64,000 bases of DNA, taken from Aquamicrobium sp. (lineage in GTDB: Bacteria; Pseudomonadota; Alphaproteobacteria; Rhizobiales; Rhizobiaceae). The notes beneath the pieces are model-generated. The model did no database searches and was not told the origin of the DNA. It was given only the letters and a program-made list of their open reading frames with translations. A program made the position numbers and the translations under genes. Positions 35,687-46,559 of the stretch are shown here, one piece after another (positions within the stretch are counted from its first letter, which is position 1; every line of letters begins with the position of its first letter). Location: contig NZ_JAMLIE010000004.1 of NCBI RefSeq assembly GCF_023954335.1, forward strand, positions 1-64,000, in the 5' to 3' direction.

Positions 35687-37074
35687 GCGTTTCCCCCTCC
35701 GGCTCGAGCCTCGACGAGGCACAAGAATTCCTCGACGCCCATTCGGACATCGAGGCGTTCGACATCGTGCTGGTCGACGCCAACGGCATCGGCCGCGGCA
35801 AGATCGTGCGCCGCCACGAGCTCCCCGGCATCTACGAGAACGGCCGCCACATGCCGATCTCGATCCTCGGCCTCGACATCACCGGCGAGGACGTCCACGA
35901 GACCGGGCTGATCTGGGACACCGGCGACGGCGACCTGCGCGCCTGGCCGGTGTCCGGCACGCTGAAGCCGCTGCACGGCACCACGCCGCCGCGCGGGCAG
36001 GTGCTGGTGTCGATGTACGACCTTGCCGGCAAGCCGATGGGCAGCGACCCGCGCCACGCGCTGAAGCGGCAGGTCGACGCCTTCGCCGGCCGCGGGCTCT
36101 ACCCCGCCGGCGCGTTCGAGCTGGAGTTCTTCCTCCTCGCCAACGAGCGCGACGGCGAGGGCCGGGTGCAGCCGGCGCGCGCCGTGCTCGACGGGCGGGC
36201 GAGCGGCAAGACCGAGGTCTATTCGGTCGATCACCTCCACGGCATGGAGCCGCTGTTCTCCGACATCTACGCCGCCGCCGAGGCGCAAGGCATCCCGGCC
36301 GAGACCGTGATCTCCGAATACGCGCCCGGCCAGTACGAGCTGACGCTGAACTACCGCGCCGACATCCTGCGCGCGGCCGACGACCTGATCATGCTGAAGC
36401 GGCTGGTGCGCATGCAAGCGCGCCGCCACGGCGTCACCGCCTGCTTCATGGCCAAGCCCATCGAGCGCTATGCCGGCTCCGGCATGCATCTCCACGTCTC
36501 GCTGCGCGATGGCACCGGCGAAAACGTCTTCACCGAGGCACGGGACGGCGAATGGAAGCCGTAGCTTCTCCACGCGCTCGGCGGGCTTGCTGCCACGATG
36601 GGCGAATCGATGCTGGTCTTCGCTCCGCATGCCAATTCCTGGCGGCGCTTCGTGGCGCAATCCTATGCCCCGGTCGCGCCGACATGGGGCGTCAACAACC
36701 GCTCCGTCGCGCTGCGCGTGCCGGCTGGCGCGAAGGCCGCGCGCCGCATCGAGCATCGCCCCTCCGGTGTCGACGCCAACCCCTATCTCGTCGCCGCGAC
36801 AGTGCTCGCCGGCATCGCCAAGGGACTGGACGAGAAGCTCGACCCCGGCCCGGAAACCACCGGCAACGGCTACGATTCGGGCGTGGGCGATGCCCCCGCC
36901 ATGCCGCATGACTGGCTGACGGCGATCAACGCCGCGGAAGGCTCGGCCTTCCTCAAGGCCGCGCTGGGCGAGGAGATGCACCGCACCTTCACCGCCATCA
37001 AGCGGGCGGAATATCTGCGCGTCGCCCGCACGGTGAGCGAGCTCGACTACCACCTCTATTTGCACGAGGTCTGA
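35683..37074 (+). pseudogene. Glutamine-synthetase-family (PuuA-like) gene with in-frame amber codon
   Basis: Two halves of one glutamine-synthetase-family ligase lie in the same frame, separated only by TAG at 36562-36564 (codon 294 of 463). Family motifs are complete on both sides: FELEFFLL, YAPGQYELTLNY and GSGMHLHVSLRD before the stop, and NNRSVALRVP with HRPSGVDANPY after it. The codon context (CCG TAG CTT) and the family pattern suggest the ancestral codon was CAG. A product ending at 293 would lack the NRS-Arg part of the active site. Either a recent nonsense mutation, a sequencing error or readthrough. Such enzymes gamma-glutamylate amines (putrescine, ethanolamine). Overlaps the aminotransferase gene. 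Confidence 0.88.
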
Positions 37075-37078
37075 GGCT

Positions 37079-37954
37079 TCAGACGAACTTGCGGAACAGC
37101 CGCGTGCGGTCGAACAGCTCGTCGAGCGTCTTCATCCGCTCGCGGGTCTCCTCCCAGTCGGCGTCCTGCACGGCGGCGATCAGCGCCTCGAGGATGAACA
37201 GCGTCACCACCGACGAATCCCACGCCGAAGGCGCCTCGATGCGGGCATGGAAGGAATGCGTAGCAAGGCGCGCCACCGGCGAGCCCCACTGGTCGGTGAA
37301 CAGCACAAGCACCGCGCCCCTGCCCTTGGCCATCTCGGCCAGCTTCAGCATCTCCTGCTGGTAGCGGCGCACGTCGAAGGCGACGAGCACGTCGCCCGGC
37401 TTCATGTCGATCAGGTAGTGCGGCCAGACATTGGCGCTGGCCGCGAGCAGCGTCACCCCGCCGCGGATCATCTGCATGTGGGTGAAGAAATATTCGGCGA
37501 GCGTGCGGGTGATGCGCCCGCCGGCGATATGGATCGCGCGGTTCCGGTCGGAGATGAGGTCCGCCACCGCGTTGAAGGTTTCCGGCGAAAGCTGCGCCAG
37601 CGTCTGGCGCAAGTTCTCCTCCACCTGGCCGGCGAAGCGGTTGAGGATGTGTGCGTCCGGCGCGCGGCCGGCCCAGCGGTCATGCTTGGCGATCGGGCCG
37701 GAGATCGTCGCCTCCAGCTCGCCGCGCAGCGCCGCCTGCATCTCGGGGAAGCCGGCATAGCCGAGCTTCTTCGCCATGCGCACCACGCTCGCCGCGGAAA
37801 CGCCGGCCGCCGCCGCGACGGCGGTGATGGAATCGAGGCCGAGCAGCGGATAGTTGGCCAGCATGGCGTTGGCGAGCTGCCGCTCGGCCCGCGTCAGGCC
37901 GGCAAAGCCCGCCCGCATGCGCTCGGCCACGGTCAGCGTCTCGGCAGGCTCCAT
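37079..37954 (-). CDS. RpiR/MurR-family transcriptional regulator
   Basis: 291-aa regulator: N-terminal HTH_6 with ITAVAAAAGVSAASVVRMAKKLGY (about residues 42-65) and a C-terminal SIS sugar-phosphate-type domain with IHIAGGRITRTLAEYFFTHM and DVLVAFDVRRY. Divergent from the formylglutamate-amidohydrolase/TRAP operon and convergent with the glutamine-synthetase-like gene (4-base gap). It probably controls the flanking catabolic genes. Confidence 0.9.
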   Translation of the reverse strand: MEPAETLTVAERMRAGFAGLTRAERQLANAMLANYPLLGLDSITAVAAAAGVSAASVVRMAKKLGYAGFPEMQAALRGELEATISGPIAKHDRWAGRAPDAHILNRFAGQVEENLRQTLAQLSPETFNAVADLISDRNRAIHIAGGRITRTLAEYFFTHMQMIRGGVTLLAASANVWPHYLIDMKPGDVLVAFDVRRYQQEMLKLAEMAKGRGAVLVLFTDQWGSPVARLATHSFHARIEAPSAWDSSVVTLFILEALIAAVQDADWEETRERMKTLDELFDRTRLFRKFV

Positions 37955-38024
37955 CCCATCGTCTCCTTCCCGTGAACAGGATGCATCAGCCGCCCGTAAA
38001 TGGAAAAGAAAATTTCAAAACGGC

Positions 38025-38052
38025 TTGACTGCATCCTCCTCTCTGGAATGAT
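38025..38052 (+). promoter_or_regulatory. Candidate sigma-70-type promoter of FGase-TRAP operon
   Basis: TTGACT at 38025-38030 and AATGAT at 38047-38052 with a 16-base spacer, 46 bases ahead of the operon's first ATG. An A/T-rich stretch (AAAAGAAAATTTCAAAA, about 38003-38020) lies just upstream and could hold the RpiR operator. Confidence 0.45.
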
Positions 38053-38097
38053 GACCCCGATCACGCTGCGGCAAAGACGGCGGACGAGGGCGAACGG

Positions 38098-38940
38098 ATG
38101 ACAGAGGCGTACAAGGCCGACACTCCCCTGCACGACACGCCCGTCGAAGTGCGCAACGTCGCGGGCAGCGGCCCCTTCCTCCTCGTCTGCGAGCACGCGT
38201 CGAACTTCATCCCGCCCGAATACGCCACGCTCGGCCTCGACGGCGCGGCGCTGGAGAGCCACATCGCCTGGGACCCCGGCGCGCTCGCCGTCGCCGACGA
38301 GATGGCCCGGCTGCTCGACGCGCCGCTTGTGGCCGCCCGCGTCTCGCGCCTTGTCTACGACTGCAACCGCCCGCCGGAATCGCCCTCCGCCATGCCGGCC
38401 GAAAGCGAAATCTATCGCATTCCCGGCAATGCCGGCCTTACGGACGCGGCGCGGCAGGCGCGGACGCAAGCCGTCTATGTCCCGTTCCGCGAGGCGCTCG
38501 CCCGGGCGATCGACGCCCATGGCGCACGCTGCGGTCCGCCCGCCATCGTCACCGTCCATTCCTTCACGCCGGTCTGGCGCGGTGCCGCCCGCGCGGTCGA
38601 GATCGGCATCCTGCACGACGACGATGCCGGCCTCGCCGACGCCATGCTGCGCGCCGCCGGCGACGGCGGCGGCGGCTTCCTCGTGCGCCGCAACGAGCCC
38701 TACGGGCCGCAGGACGGCGTCACCCACACGCTGCGCGAGCACGCCTTGCCGCGCGGCCTCGCCAACGTCATGATCGAGATCAGGAACGACCTGATACAAA
38801 CCCCCGACGACGTGCGGACCATGGCCGGCCGGCTTGCCGGATGGCTGGTCGCGGCGCGCGCCGAGGCGGACGGCGGCAACGCACGGGAAAGGGACATGCC
38901 GGGAAAGGACATATCGGGAAAGGACATGGCGCGTGGGTAA
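38098..38940 (+). CDS. N-formylglutamate amidohydrolase-family enzyme
   Basis: 280-aa member of the FGase family. Typical segments are LLVCEHASNFIPPEY (residues 28-42), AWDPGALAVADEMA, SRLVYDCNRPPES, VTVHSFTPVWRG and VMIEIRNDLI. HutG-type enzymes release formate from N-formylglutamate in histidine breakdown; others act on N-formyl or N-carbamoyl compounds. No hut genes are visible, so another N-acylated substrate is likely. It heads the second TRAP operon. The C-terminus is encoded by a 15-base tandem repeat that also supplies the ribosome-binding site of the next gene. Confidence 0.85.
   Translation: MTEAYKADTPLHDTPVEVRNVAGSGPFLLVCEHASNFIPPEYATLGLDGAALESHIAWDPGALAVADEMARLLDAPLVAARVSRLVYDCNRPPESPSAMPAESEIYRIPGNAGLTDAARQARTQAVYVPFREALARAIDAHGARCGPPAIVTVHSFTPVWRGAARAVEIGILHDDDAGLADAMLRAAGDGGGGFLVRRNEPYGPQDGVTHTLREHALPRGLANVMIEIRNDLIQTPDDVRTMAGRLAGWLVAARAEADGGNARERDMPGKDISGKDMARG
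38885..38930 (+). repeat. Tandem 15-base repeat carrying Shine-Dalgarno sequences
   Basis: Three near-identical units of GGGAAAGGACATNNC (first 16 bases, then two of 15). In the FGase frame they encode the repeated GKDM/GKDI tail. AAAGGA of the last unit (38919-38924) lies 8 bases before the GTG start of the TRAP small subunit, so the array duplicates that gene's ribosome-binding site. Confidence 0.8.
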
Positions 38941-39445
38941 GGCGCTCAGGCTCTTCGTCCGCACCGTCGACAGCTTCAACCTCTGGGTCGGCCGCTTCGC
39001 CATGAACCTGCTCTACGTCATGGGCGCGATCATGGTCTATGCGATCTGCTCGCGCCTGTTCCTCGGCCAGCCGGTCAACTGGGTCATGGAGATGTCGCAG
39101 TTCCTGCTCGCGGCCTACTACCTGCTCGGCGGCGCCTATTCGTTCCAGCTCGACGCTCATGTGCGCATGGACCTGTTCTACGGCCGGCTCTCGCCGCGCC
39201 GGCGTGCCATGACCGACGTCTTCACCATCCTGTTCGTGCTGTTCTATCTCGGCGTGCTGATCTATGGCGGCCTGTCCTCGACCGAATATGCCTGGAGCTT
39301 CAACCAGAAGAACTACACCTCCTGGGCCCCGCCGATGTGGCCGATCAAGGCGATCATGACCTTCGGCATCTTCCTGATGCTGCTTCAGGCGATCTCGGCC
39401 CTCATCAAGGATGTCGCGATCGTGCGCGGAAAGCCGATTGCATGA
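38933..39445 (+). CDS. TRAP transporter small membrane subunit (DctQ type), second system
   Basis: 170-aa protein with four membrane helices (about residues 21-41, 48-70, 87-110 and 130-150) and the conserved NWVMEMSQFLLAAYYLLGGAY and HVRMDLFYGRLSPR. The start is GTG 38933, overlapping the FGase stop by 8 bases and preceded by AAAGGA. Overlaps the large-subunit gene by ATGA. Confidence 0.88.
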   Translation: MGKALRLFVRTVDSFNLWVGRFAMNLLYVMGAIMVYAICSRLFLGQPVNWVMEMSQFLLAAYYLLGGAYSFQLDAHVRMDLFYGRLSPRRRAMTDVFTILFVLFYLGVLIYGGLSSTEYAWSFNQKNYTSWAPPMWPIKAIMTFGIFLMLLQAISALIKDVAIVRGKPIA

Positions 39446-40767
39446 GTTCGGAGCTCATCACCCTCTTCATGTTCGCCTCGATGCTGCTCCTGATGGCCAC
39501 CGGCCAGCGCGTCTTCGGCGTCATCGGCTTCGTCGGCGCCATCGCCGCGCTGTGGCTGTGGGGCAAGGGCTCAGCGGAAATGCCGTTCAACGCCACCATC
39601 CAGGTGCTGAACTGGTTTCCGCTCATCACCGTGCCGTTCTTCGTCTTCATGGGCTACATCCTGTCGGAGTCGGGCATCGCCTCCAACCTCTACCGCATGT
39701 TCCACGTCTGGTTCGGCGGGGTGCGTGGCGGGCTGGCGCTCGGCACCATGGGCCTGATGGTGCTGATCTCGTGCATGAACGGCCTGTCCGTCGCCGGCAT
39801 GGCCATCGGCGCCACCGTGGCGCTGCCGCAGCTTTTGAAGCGCGGCTACGACAAGACGATGGTCACGGGCGTCATCCAGGGCGGCTCATCGCTCGGCATC
39901 CTGATGCCGCCCTCGGTGGTGCTGGTGCTCTACGCCATGATCGCGCGCCAGCCGGTGCTGCAATTGTGGCTTGCCGGCATCGTGCCGGCGCTGATGATGG
40001 CCGGGCTGTTCACCGCCTATATCTACATACGCTGCCGCCTGAACCCGGCGCTCGGGCCGGCCCTGCCCAGGGAAGAGCTCGACGCCATCCCCCGCGCCGA
40101 GAAGCTGAAGCTCTTGTCGGCCGGCATCCTGCCCATCGGCATCTTCGCCGGCATCATGGGCCTGTTCATGACCGGCGTGACCAGCCTGGTCGAAAGCTCG
40201 GTCGTCGGCGCGGTGCTCGCCATGCTGGCCGCGCTCGTCACCGGGCGGCTGAGCTACAAGGTGCTGGAGACCTCGACCCGCAACACGCTCGCGGTCTCGT
40301 GCATGTTCCTGTGGATCATCCTCGGCGCGCTGTGCTTCTCGTCGGTCTATGACGGGCTCGGCGCGGTGCGCGCCATCGAGACGCTCCTGCTCAATACGTG
40401 GGATCTGAACCGCTGGGAGATCCTGATCGCGATGATGGCCTCGTTCATCATCCTCGGCATCTTCCTCGACGACACCGCCATGCTGGTCATCGTCGCGCCG
40501 CTCTACATCCCGCTGGTGCGCAGCCTCGGCTTCGACCCGATCTGGTTCGGCGTGCTCTACACCATCACCTGCCAGATCGCCTACATCACCCCGCCCTTCG
40601 GCTACAATTTGTTCCTGATGCGTGCCATGGCCCCGCCGGAGATCTCGCTCGGCGACATCTACCGCTCGATCTGGCCGTTCTTCTTCCTGATGGTGCTGTC
40701 CATGGTCATCATCATGATCTTCCCGCAGATCGCCCTGTGGTTGCCCAATCTCTACACGGGCCGGTAA
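39442..40767 (+). CDS. TRAP transporter large membrane subunit (DctM type), second system
   Basis: 441-aa permease. Hallmarks are VPFFVFMGYILSESGIAS, LALGTMGLMVLISCMNGLSV, GGSSLGILMPPSVVLVLYAM, GIFLDDTAMLVIVAPLYIPL and the C-terminal YITPPFGYNLFLMRAMAPP. It belongs to the FcbT2/mannitol-chloroaromatic-type DctM subgroup by overall layout. Coupled to the small subunit by a 4-base overlap. Confidence 0.93.
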   Translation: MSSELITLFMFASMLLLMATGQRVFGVIGFVGAIAALWLWGKGSAEMPFNATIQVLNWFPLITVPFFVFMGYILSESGIASNLYRMFHVWFGGVRGGLALGTMGLMVLISCMNGLSVAGMAIGATVALPQLLKRGYDKTMVTGVIQGGSSLGILMPPSVVLVLYAMIARQPVLQLWLAGIVPALMMAGLFTAYIYIRCRLNPALGPALPREELDAIPRAEKLKLLSAGILPIGIFAGIMGLFMTGVTSLVESSVVGAVLAMLAALVTGRLSYKVLETSTRNTLAVSCMFLWIILGALCFSSVYDGLGAVRAIETLLLNTWDLNRWEILIAMMASFIILGIFLDDTAMLVIVAPLYIPLVRSLGFDPIWFGVLYTITCQIAYITPPFGYNLFLMRAMAPPEISLGDIYRSIWPFFFLMVLSMVIIMIFPQIALWLPNLYTGR

Positions 40768-40844
40768 GCTCGGGAAGGAAAGCGCGAACAACAAGCCCGG
40801 GAGAACCGGCGAACCGTCAACGAACCGAGAATGGGAGAACTGGC

Positions 40845-41912
40845 ATGACAACCAAACGCATCGTCACCAAGCGAGACTTCCTGAAGAAGGCCGGCGTCGC
40901 CGGCGCGGGCGCTGTCGGCGCGACGACGCTCGCCGCGCCCTACGTCAAGGCCCAGGCCCCGATCCGCTGGCGGCTGCAGACCTATGCCGGCGCCTCGCTC
41001 GCCGAGCACGTCATCAAGCCGTCCATCGACGCCTTCAACAAGGCCGCCAACGGCGAGATGGTCATCGACCTCTACACCGCCGACCAGCTCGTGCCGCAGG
41101 GCGAGCTGTTCCGCGCCGTCCAGACCGGCACCATCGACGCCGCCCAGTCCGACGACGATTCGGCTGCCTCGCCGGTCGACGTCGCCGTGTTCGGCGCCTA
41201 TTTCCCCTTCGCCTCGCGCTACAGCCTCGACGTGCCGGTGCTGTGGGAATGGTACGGGCTGAAGGAGATCTGGGAGGAAGCCTATGCCGAGGTGCCGGGC
41301 GTGACCTGGCTGTCCTCCGGCGCGTGGGACCCGTGCAACTTCGCCACCACCAAGCCGATCCGCTCGCTGGAGGACCTCAAGGGCCTGCGCGTCTTCACCT
41401 TCCCGACCGGCGGCCGCTTCCTCGAGCGCCTCGGCGTCGTCCCGGTGACGCTGCCGTGGGAGGATATCGAGGTGGCGATCCAGACCGGCGAGATCGACGG
41501 CGTCGCCTGGTGCGGCTCGACCGAGACCCACACGGTCGGCTGGGCCGACATCACCAAATACTACCTGACCAACAACATCTCCGGCGCCTGGGCCGGCTCG
41601 TACTTCGTCAACTCCGACCGCTGGAACGAGGTGCCGGAGCACCTGCAGCAGATCTACCGGCTGACCATCGATTCCTCGCACTACTACCGCCAGCACTGGT
41701 ACTGGTGGGGCGAGGCGCACTACCGCACCAGCGGCGGCAAGCTCGAGCTGACCACCATCCCCGAGGCGGAATGGAAGACGGTCGAGGACGAAGCGATGAA
41801 GTTCTGGGACGAGATCGCCGCCCAAAGCCCGCGCAACGCCCGCGTGGTCGACATCCTCAAGAAATACGCCGAGACCATGCGCGCCGCCGGCGCCCCCTAT
41901 CGCTACGGCTGA
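40845..41912 (+). CDS. TRAP transporter substrate-binding protein, second system
   Basis: 355-aa DctP-family binding protein of the TakP/FcbT1 group. Its N-terminus has TKRDFLKKAGVAGAGAVGA, a Tat-like signal in which the first of the twin arginines is Lys, with cleavage near VKAQ-AP. The mature chain is rich in Trp/Tyr (VLWEWYGLKEIWEEA, YYRQHWYWWGEAHY), with LKGLRVFTFPTGGRFLERLGV and the solute-contacting DGVAWCGSTETHTVGW. The substrate is unknown; the operon partner FGase and nearby aminotransferase/GS suggest an N-acyl or amino compound. Confidence 0.9.
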   Translation: MTTKRIVTKRDFLKKAGVAGAGAVGATTLAAPYVKAQAPIRWRLQTYAGASLAEHVIKPSIDAFNKAANGEMVIDLYTADQLVPQGELFRAVQTGTIDAAQSDDDSAASPVDVAVFGAYFPFASRYSLDVPVLWEWYGLKEIWEEAYAEVPGVTWLSSGAWDPCNFATTKPIRSLEDLKGLRVFTFPTGGRFLERLGVVPVTLPWEDIEVAIQTGEIDGVAWCGSTETHTVGWADITKYYLTNNISGAWAGSYFVNSDRWNEVPEHLQQIYRLTIDSSHYYRQHWYWWGEAHYRTSGGKLELTTIPEAEWKTVEDEAMKFWDEIAAQSPRNARVVDILKKYAETMRAAGAPYRYG

Positions 41913-41942
41913 GGCAGGCCGGAACGCAGCATCACACCCACG

Positions 41943-41975
41943 AAAGGGCCGGCGGCAACGCCGGCCCTTTCATTT
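41943..41975 (+). terminator. Terminator of second TRAP operon
   Basis: A 12-bp stem AAAGGGCCGGCG/CGCCGGCCCTTT with loop GCAA, followed by CATTT, 30 bases after the binding-protein stop. Confidence 0.88.
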
Positions 41976-41994
41976 CGCGCTCTACCTGTCCCGC

Positions 41995-42022
41995 AAAAAG
42001 AAAAGCCGGGCGTAACCCGGCT
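41995..42022 (-). terminator. Terminator of the HU gene
   Basis: AGCCGGG/CCCGGCT stem with 5-base loop; on the minus strand it is followed by TTTTCTTTTT. It lies 30 bases after the hup stop, back to back with the TRAP terminator. Confidence 0.85.
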
Positions 42023-42051
42023 CTTCAACGAGACAGAAGGGAAGCGGCGTC

Positions 42052-42324
42052 TCAGTTGACCGCGTCCTTGAGGCCCTTGCCGGCCGAGAACTTCGGCACG
42101 TTGCGGGCCGGAATCTTCACTTCCGCGCCGGTCTGGGGGTTGCGGCCGGTGGAAGCCTCGCGCTTCGAAACCGAGAAATTGCCGAAACCGACCAGGCGCA
42201 CGTCGCCACCCTTCTTCAGCTCCGACGTGATGGCGGCGAAGACCGCATCGACGGCGGTCTGCGCGTCACCCTTGGAGAGCTTGGCGGCATCCGCCACGGC
42301 GGAAACGAGTTCGTTCTTGTTCAT
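42052..42324 (-). CDS. hupB: DNA-binding protein HU
   Basis: 90-aa nucleoid protein of the HU/IHF fold. It has MNKNELVSAVADAAKLSKGDA, FGNFSVSKR and the DNA-binding beta-arm ASTGRNPQTGAEVKIPARNV ending in PKFSAGKGLKDAVN. The order clpP-clpX-lon-hup is the common rhizobial one. Confidence 0.97.
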   Translation of the reverse strand: MNKNELVSAVADAAKLSKGDAQTAVDAVFAAITSELKKGGDVRLVGFGNFSVSKREASTGRNPQTGAEVKIPARNVPKFSAGKGLKDAVN

Positions 42325-42380
42325 TGAGAATTCCCTTCCCTGTGAAAGACCGGCGATTCGATTCAGCCGGCAGGATCGGG

Positions 42381-42409
42381 AGTTTAGAAAATCCGCTCAT
42401 CCCCACCAA
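42381..42409 (-). promoter_or_regulatory. Candidate hup promoter
   Basis: On the minus strand TTGGTG (42404-42409) and TAAACT (42381-42386) are 17 bases apart, 57 bases before the HU start codon. Confidence 0.45.
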
Positions 42410-42415
42410 GCAGGA

Positions 42416-42456
42416 AACCCGCAGAAAACCGGGTTTTTCCCGGTTTTCTGCGGGTT
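42416..42456. other. Perfect 18-bp-stem hairpin between lon and hup
   Basis: AACCCGCAGAAAACCGGG (42416-42433) pairs perfectly with 42439-42456 around a TTTTT loop. It is longer than a usual terminator and lies just upstream of the candidate hup promoter, after the lon terminator. Confidence 0.85.
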
Positions 42457-42461
42457 CCGAC

Positions 42462-42488
42462 AAAAAGGCCGGGCAAAAGCCCGGCCTT
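42462..42488 (-). terminator. Terminator of lon
   Basis: A 10-bp stem AAGGCCGGGC/GCCCGGCCTT with a 4-base loop; on the minus strand the stem is followed by TTTTTG. It lies 32 bases after the lon stop. Confidence 0.88.
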
Positions 42489-42497
42489 CCGTGTTTC

Positions 42498-42519
42498 AAA
42501 ACGACCTGGACGGTCGTTT

Positions 42520-42520
<1 letters not shown>
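42498..42520 (-). other. Hairpin at the lon stop codon
   Basis: AAAACGACC/GGTCGTTTT, 9-bp stem with 5-base loop, touching the last base of the lon stop. On the minus strand the stem ends in a short U-run, so it may act as a first, weaker terminator. Confidence 0.6.
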
Positions 42521-44943
<2,423 letters not shown>

Positions 44944-45287
44944 TGTCCAACCTTTCATATCGCGGCCGCCGAAAGCCAACCGCGATCTTCGATACTAGCG
45001 ACTGCCGCGCTTCACGCCTATCCCGAGAACATGCCCGATGAACTTGTCGTCGATGGGCTTGCCCGGGGCTTGCAGCACGCAACGCGCGGCCGTCATGTCG
45101 ATGCTTAGTTGGCGTTGCGCCGCACAAAGATCAAGGGGCGCGCAGCTGGCGGGCTGGCCGGCGACCGCACAGGGCCGCCGGGATTGTGGATCATGCCCAG
45201 CCTCGGCACGATCCGCTTGTCATGAACCCCTGACGGAGTGGCATCGCCGCTCCCGAACAGGAAAGCCGGCAAGGCGGGTGCGCGGCC
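44944..45287 (-). other. 344-base region upstream of lon
   Basis: No convincing gene. It carries a candidate heat-shock-type promoter (described separately) and, on the same strand, a 33-codon frame at 44995-45096 with no clear ribosome-binding site that I do not call a gene. No strong clpX terminator hairpin with a U-run is visible. Confidence 0.55.
45106..45138 (-). promoter_or_regulatory. Candidate RpoH-type promoter of lon
   Basis: On the minus strand CCCCTTGAT (45130-45138) and CCAACTA (45106-45112) resemble the heat-shock sigma factor elements, about 160 bases ahead of lon. Lon is a heat-shock gene in this class, which supports the call; the -10 match is partial. Confidence 0.35.
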
Positions 45288-46559
45288 TCAGGCGGTAGCC
45301 GCGCTGCCCTTTTCCTTCTCGGCGTAGATGTAGAGCGGGCGGGCGTTGCCGGTGACGACCTCGTCGGAGATCACCACCTCGCGCACGCCTTCCATGGCCG
45401 GCAGCTCGAACATGGTGTCGAGCAGGATCGCCTCCATGATCGAGCGCAGGCCGCGCGCGCCGGTCTTGCGCTCGATCGCCTTCTTGGCGATCGCCGACAG
45501 CGCGCTCTCGTGGAAGGTCAACTCGACGTTCTCCATCTCGAACAGGCGCTGATACTGCTTGACCAGCGCGTTCTTCGGCTCGGTCAGGATCTGGATCAGC
45601 GCCGGCTCGTCGAGGTCTTCGAGCGTCGCCAGCACCGGCAGGCGGCCGACGAATTCGGGGATCAGGCCGAACTTCAGCAGATCCTCCGGCTCGACCTGGC
45701 GGAACAGCTCGCCGGTGCGGCGGTCCTCCGGCGATTCCACCGTCGCGCCGAAGCCGATCGAGGTCTTGCGGCCGCGGTCCGAGATGATCTTGTCGAGCCC
45801 GGCGAAGGCGCCGCCGCAGATGAACAGGATGTTGGCGGTGTCGACCTGCAGGAACTCCTGCTGCGGGTGCTTGCGGCCGCCCTGCGGCGGCACCGAGGCG
45901 ACCGTGCCTTCCATGATCTTCAGAAGCGCCTGCTGCACGCCCTCGCCCGACACGTCGCGGGTGATCGACGGGTTGTCGGACTTTCGGGAAATCTTGTCGA
46001 TCTCGTCGATATAGACGATACCCCTTTGGGCACGTTCCACATTGTAGTCGGCGGCCTGGAGCAGCTTGAGGATGATGTTCTCGACGTCCTCGCCGACATA
46101 GCCAGCCTCGGTCAGCGTCGTCGCGTCCGCCATGGTGAACGGCACGTCGATGATGCGCGCCAGCGTCTGGGCGAGCAGGGTCTTGCCGCAGCCGGTCGGG
46201 CCGATCAAGAGGATGTTCGACTTCGCCAGCTCGACGTCGTTGTTCTTGCCGGCGTGGGCGAGGCGCTTGTAGTGGTTGTGGACCGCGACCGACAGCACCC
46301 GCTTGGCGTAGGGCTGGCCGATGACGTAGTCGTCCAACACCGCGAGGATCTCCTGCGGGGTGGGCACACCCTCGCGCGACTTCACCATCGAGGTCTTGTT
46401 CTCCTCGCGGATGATGTCCATGCACAATTCGACGCACTCGTCGCAGATGAACACCGTCGGGCCGGCGATCAGCTTGCGCACCTCGTGCTGGCTCTTTCCG
46501 CAGAACGAGCAATACAGCGTGTTCTTGGAATCGCCGCCATTGTTGCTGATCTTGCTCAT
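45288..46559 (-). CDS. clpX: ATP-dependent Clp protease ATP-binding subunit ClpX
   Basis: 423-aa AAA+ unfoldase. The N-terminal zinc-binding domain has the four Cys CSFCGKS and CDECVELC; Walker A is GPTGCGKTLLAQTLA, the pore loop GYVGEDVE, Walker B IVYIDEIDK, and the ClpP-docking IGF loop TSIGFGA. It feeds substrates to ClpP, including CtrA in alphaproteobacteria, linking it to the CtrA boxes elsewhere in this window. Confidence 0.98.
   Translation of the reverse strand: MSKISNNGGDSKNTLYCSFCGKSQHEVRKLIAGPTVFICDECVELCMDIIREENKTSMVKSREGVPTPQEILAVLDDYVIGQPYAKRVLSVAVHNHYKRLAHAGKNNDVELAKSNILLIGPTGCGKTLLAQTLARIIDVPFTMADATTLTEAGYVGEDVENIILKLLQAADYNVERAQRGIVYIDEIDKISRKSDNPSITRDVSGEGVQQALLKIMEGTVASVPPQGGRKHPQQEFLQVDTANILFICGGAFAGLDKIISDRGRKTSIGFGATVESPEDRRTGELFRQVEPEDLLKFGLIPEFVGRLPVLATLEDLDEPALIQILTEPKNALVKQYQRLFEMENVELTFHESALSAIAKKAIERKTGARGLRSIMEAILLDTMFELPAMEGVREVVISDEVVTGNARPLYIYAEKEKGSAATA

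Noticed and set aside
36598..37074. Separate 158-codon gene after the amber codon
   Set aside because: It is the C-terminal half of the glutamine-synthetase-like gene in the same frame; it has no start signal of its own and no stand-alone function.
44995..45096. 33-codon minus-strand frame upstream of lon (starts MTAARCVLQAPGKPIDD)
   Set aside because: No clear ribosome-binding site and no recognisable pattern; it lies in the probable lon leader.
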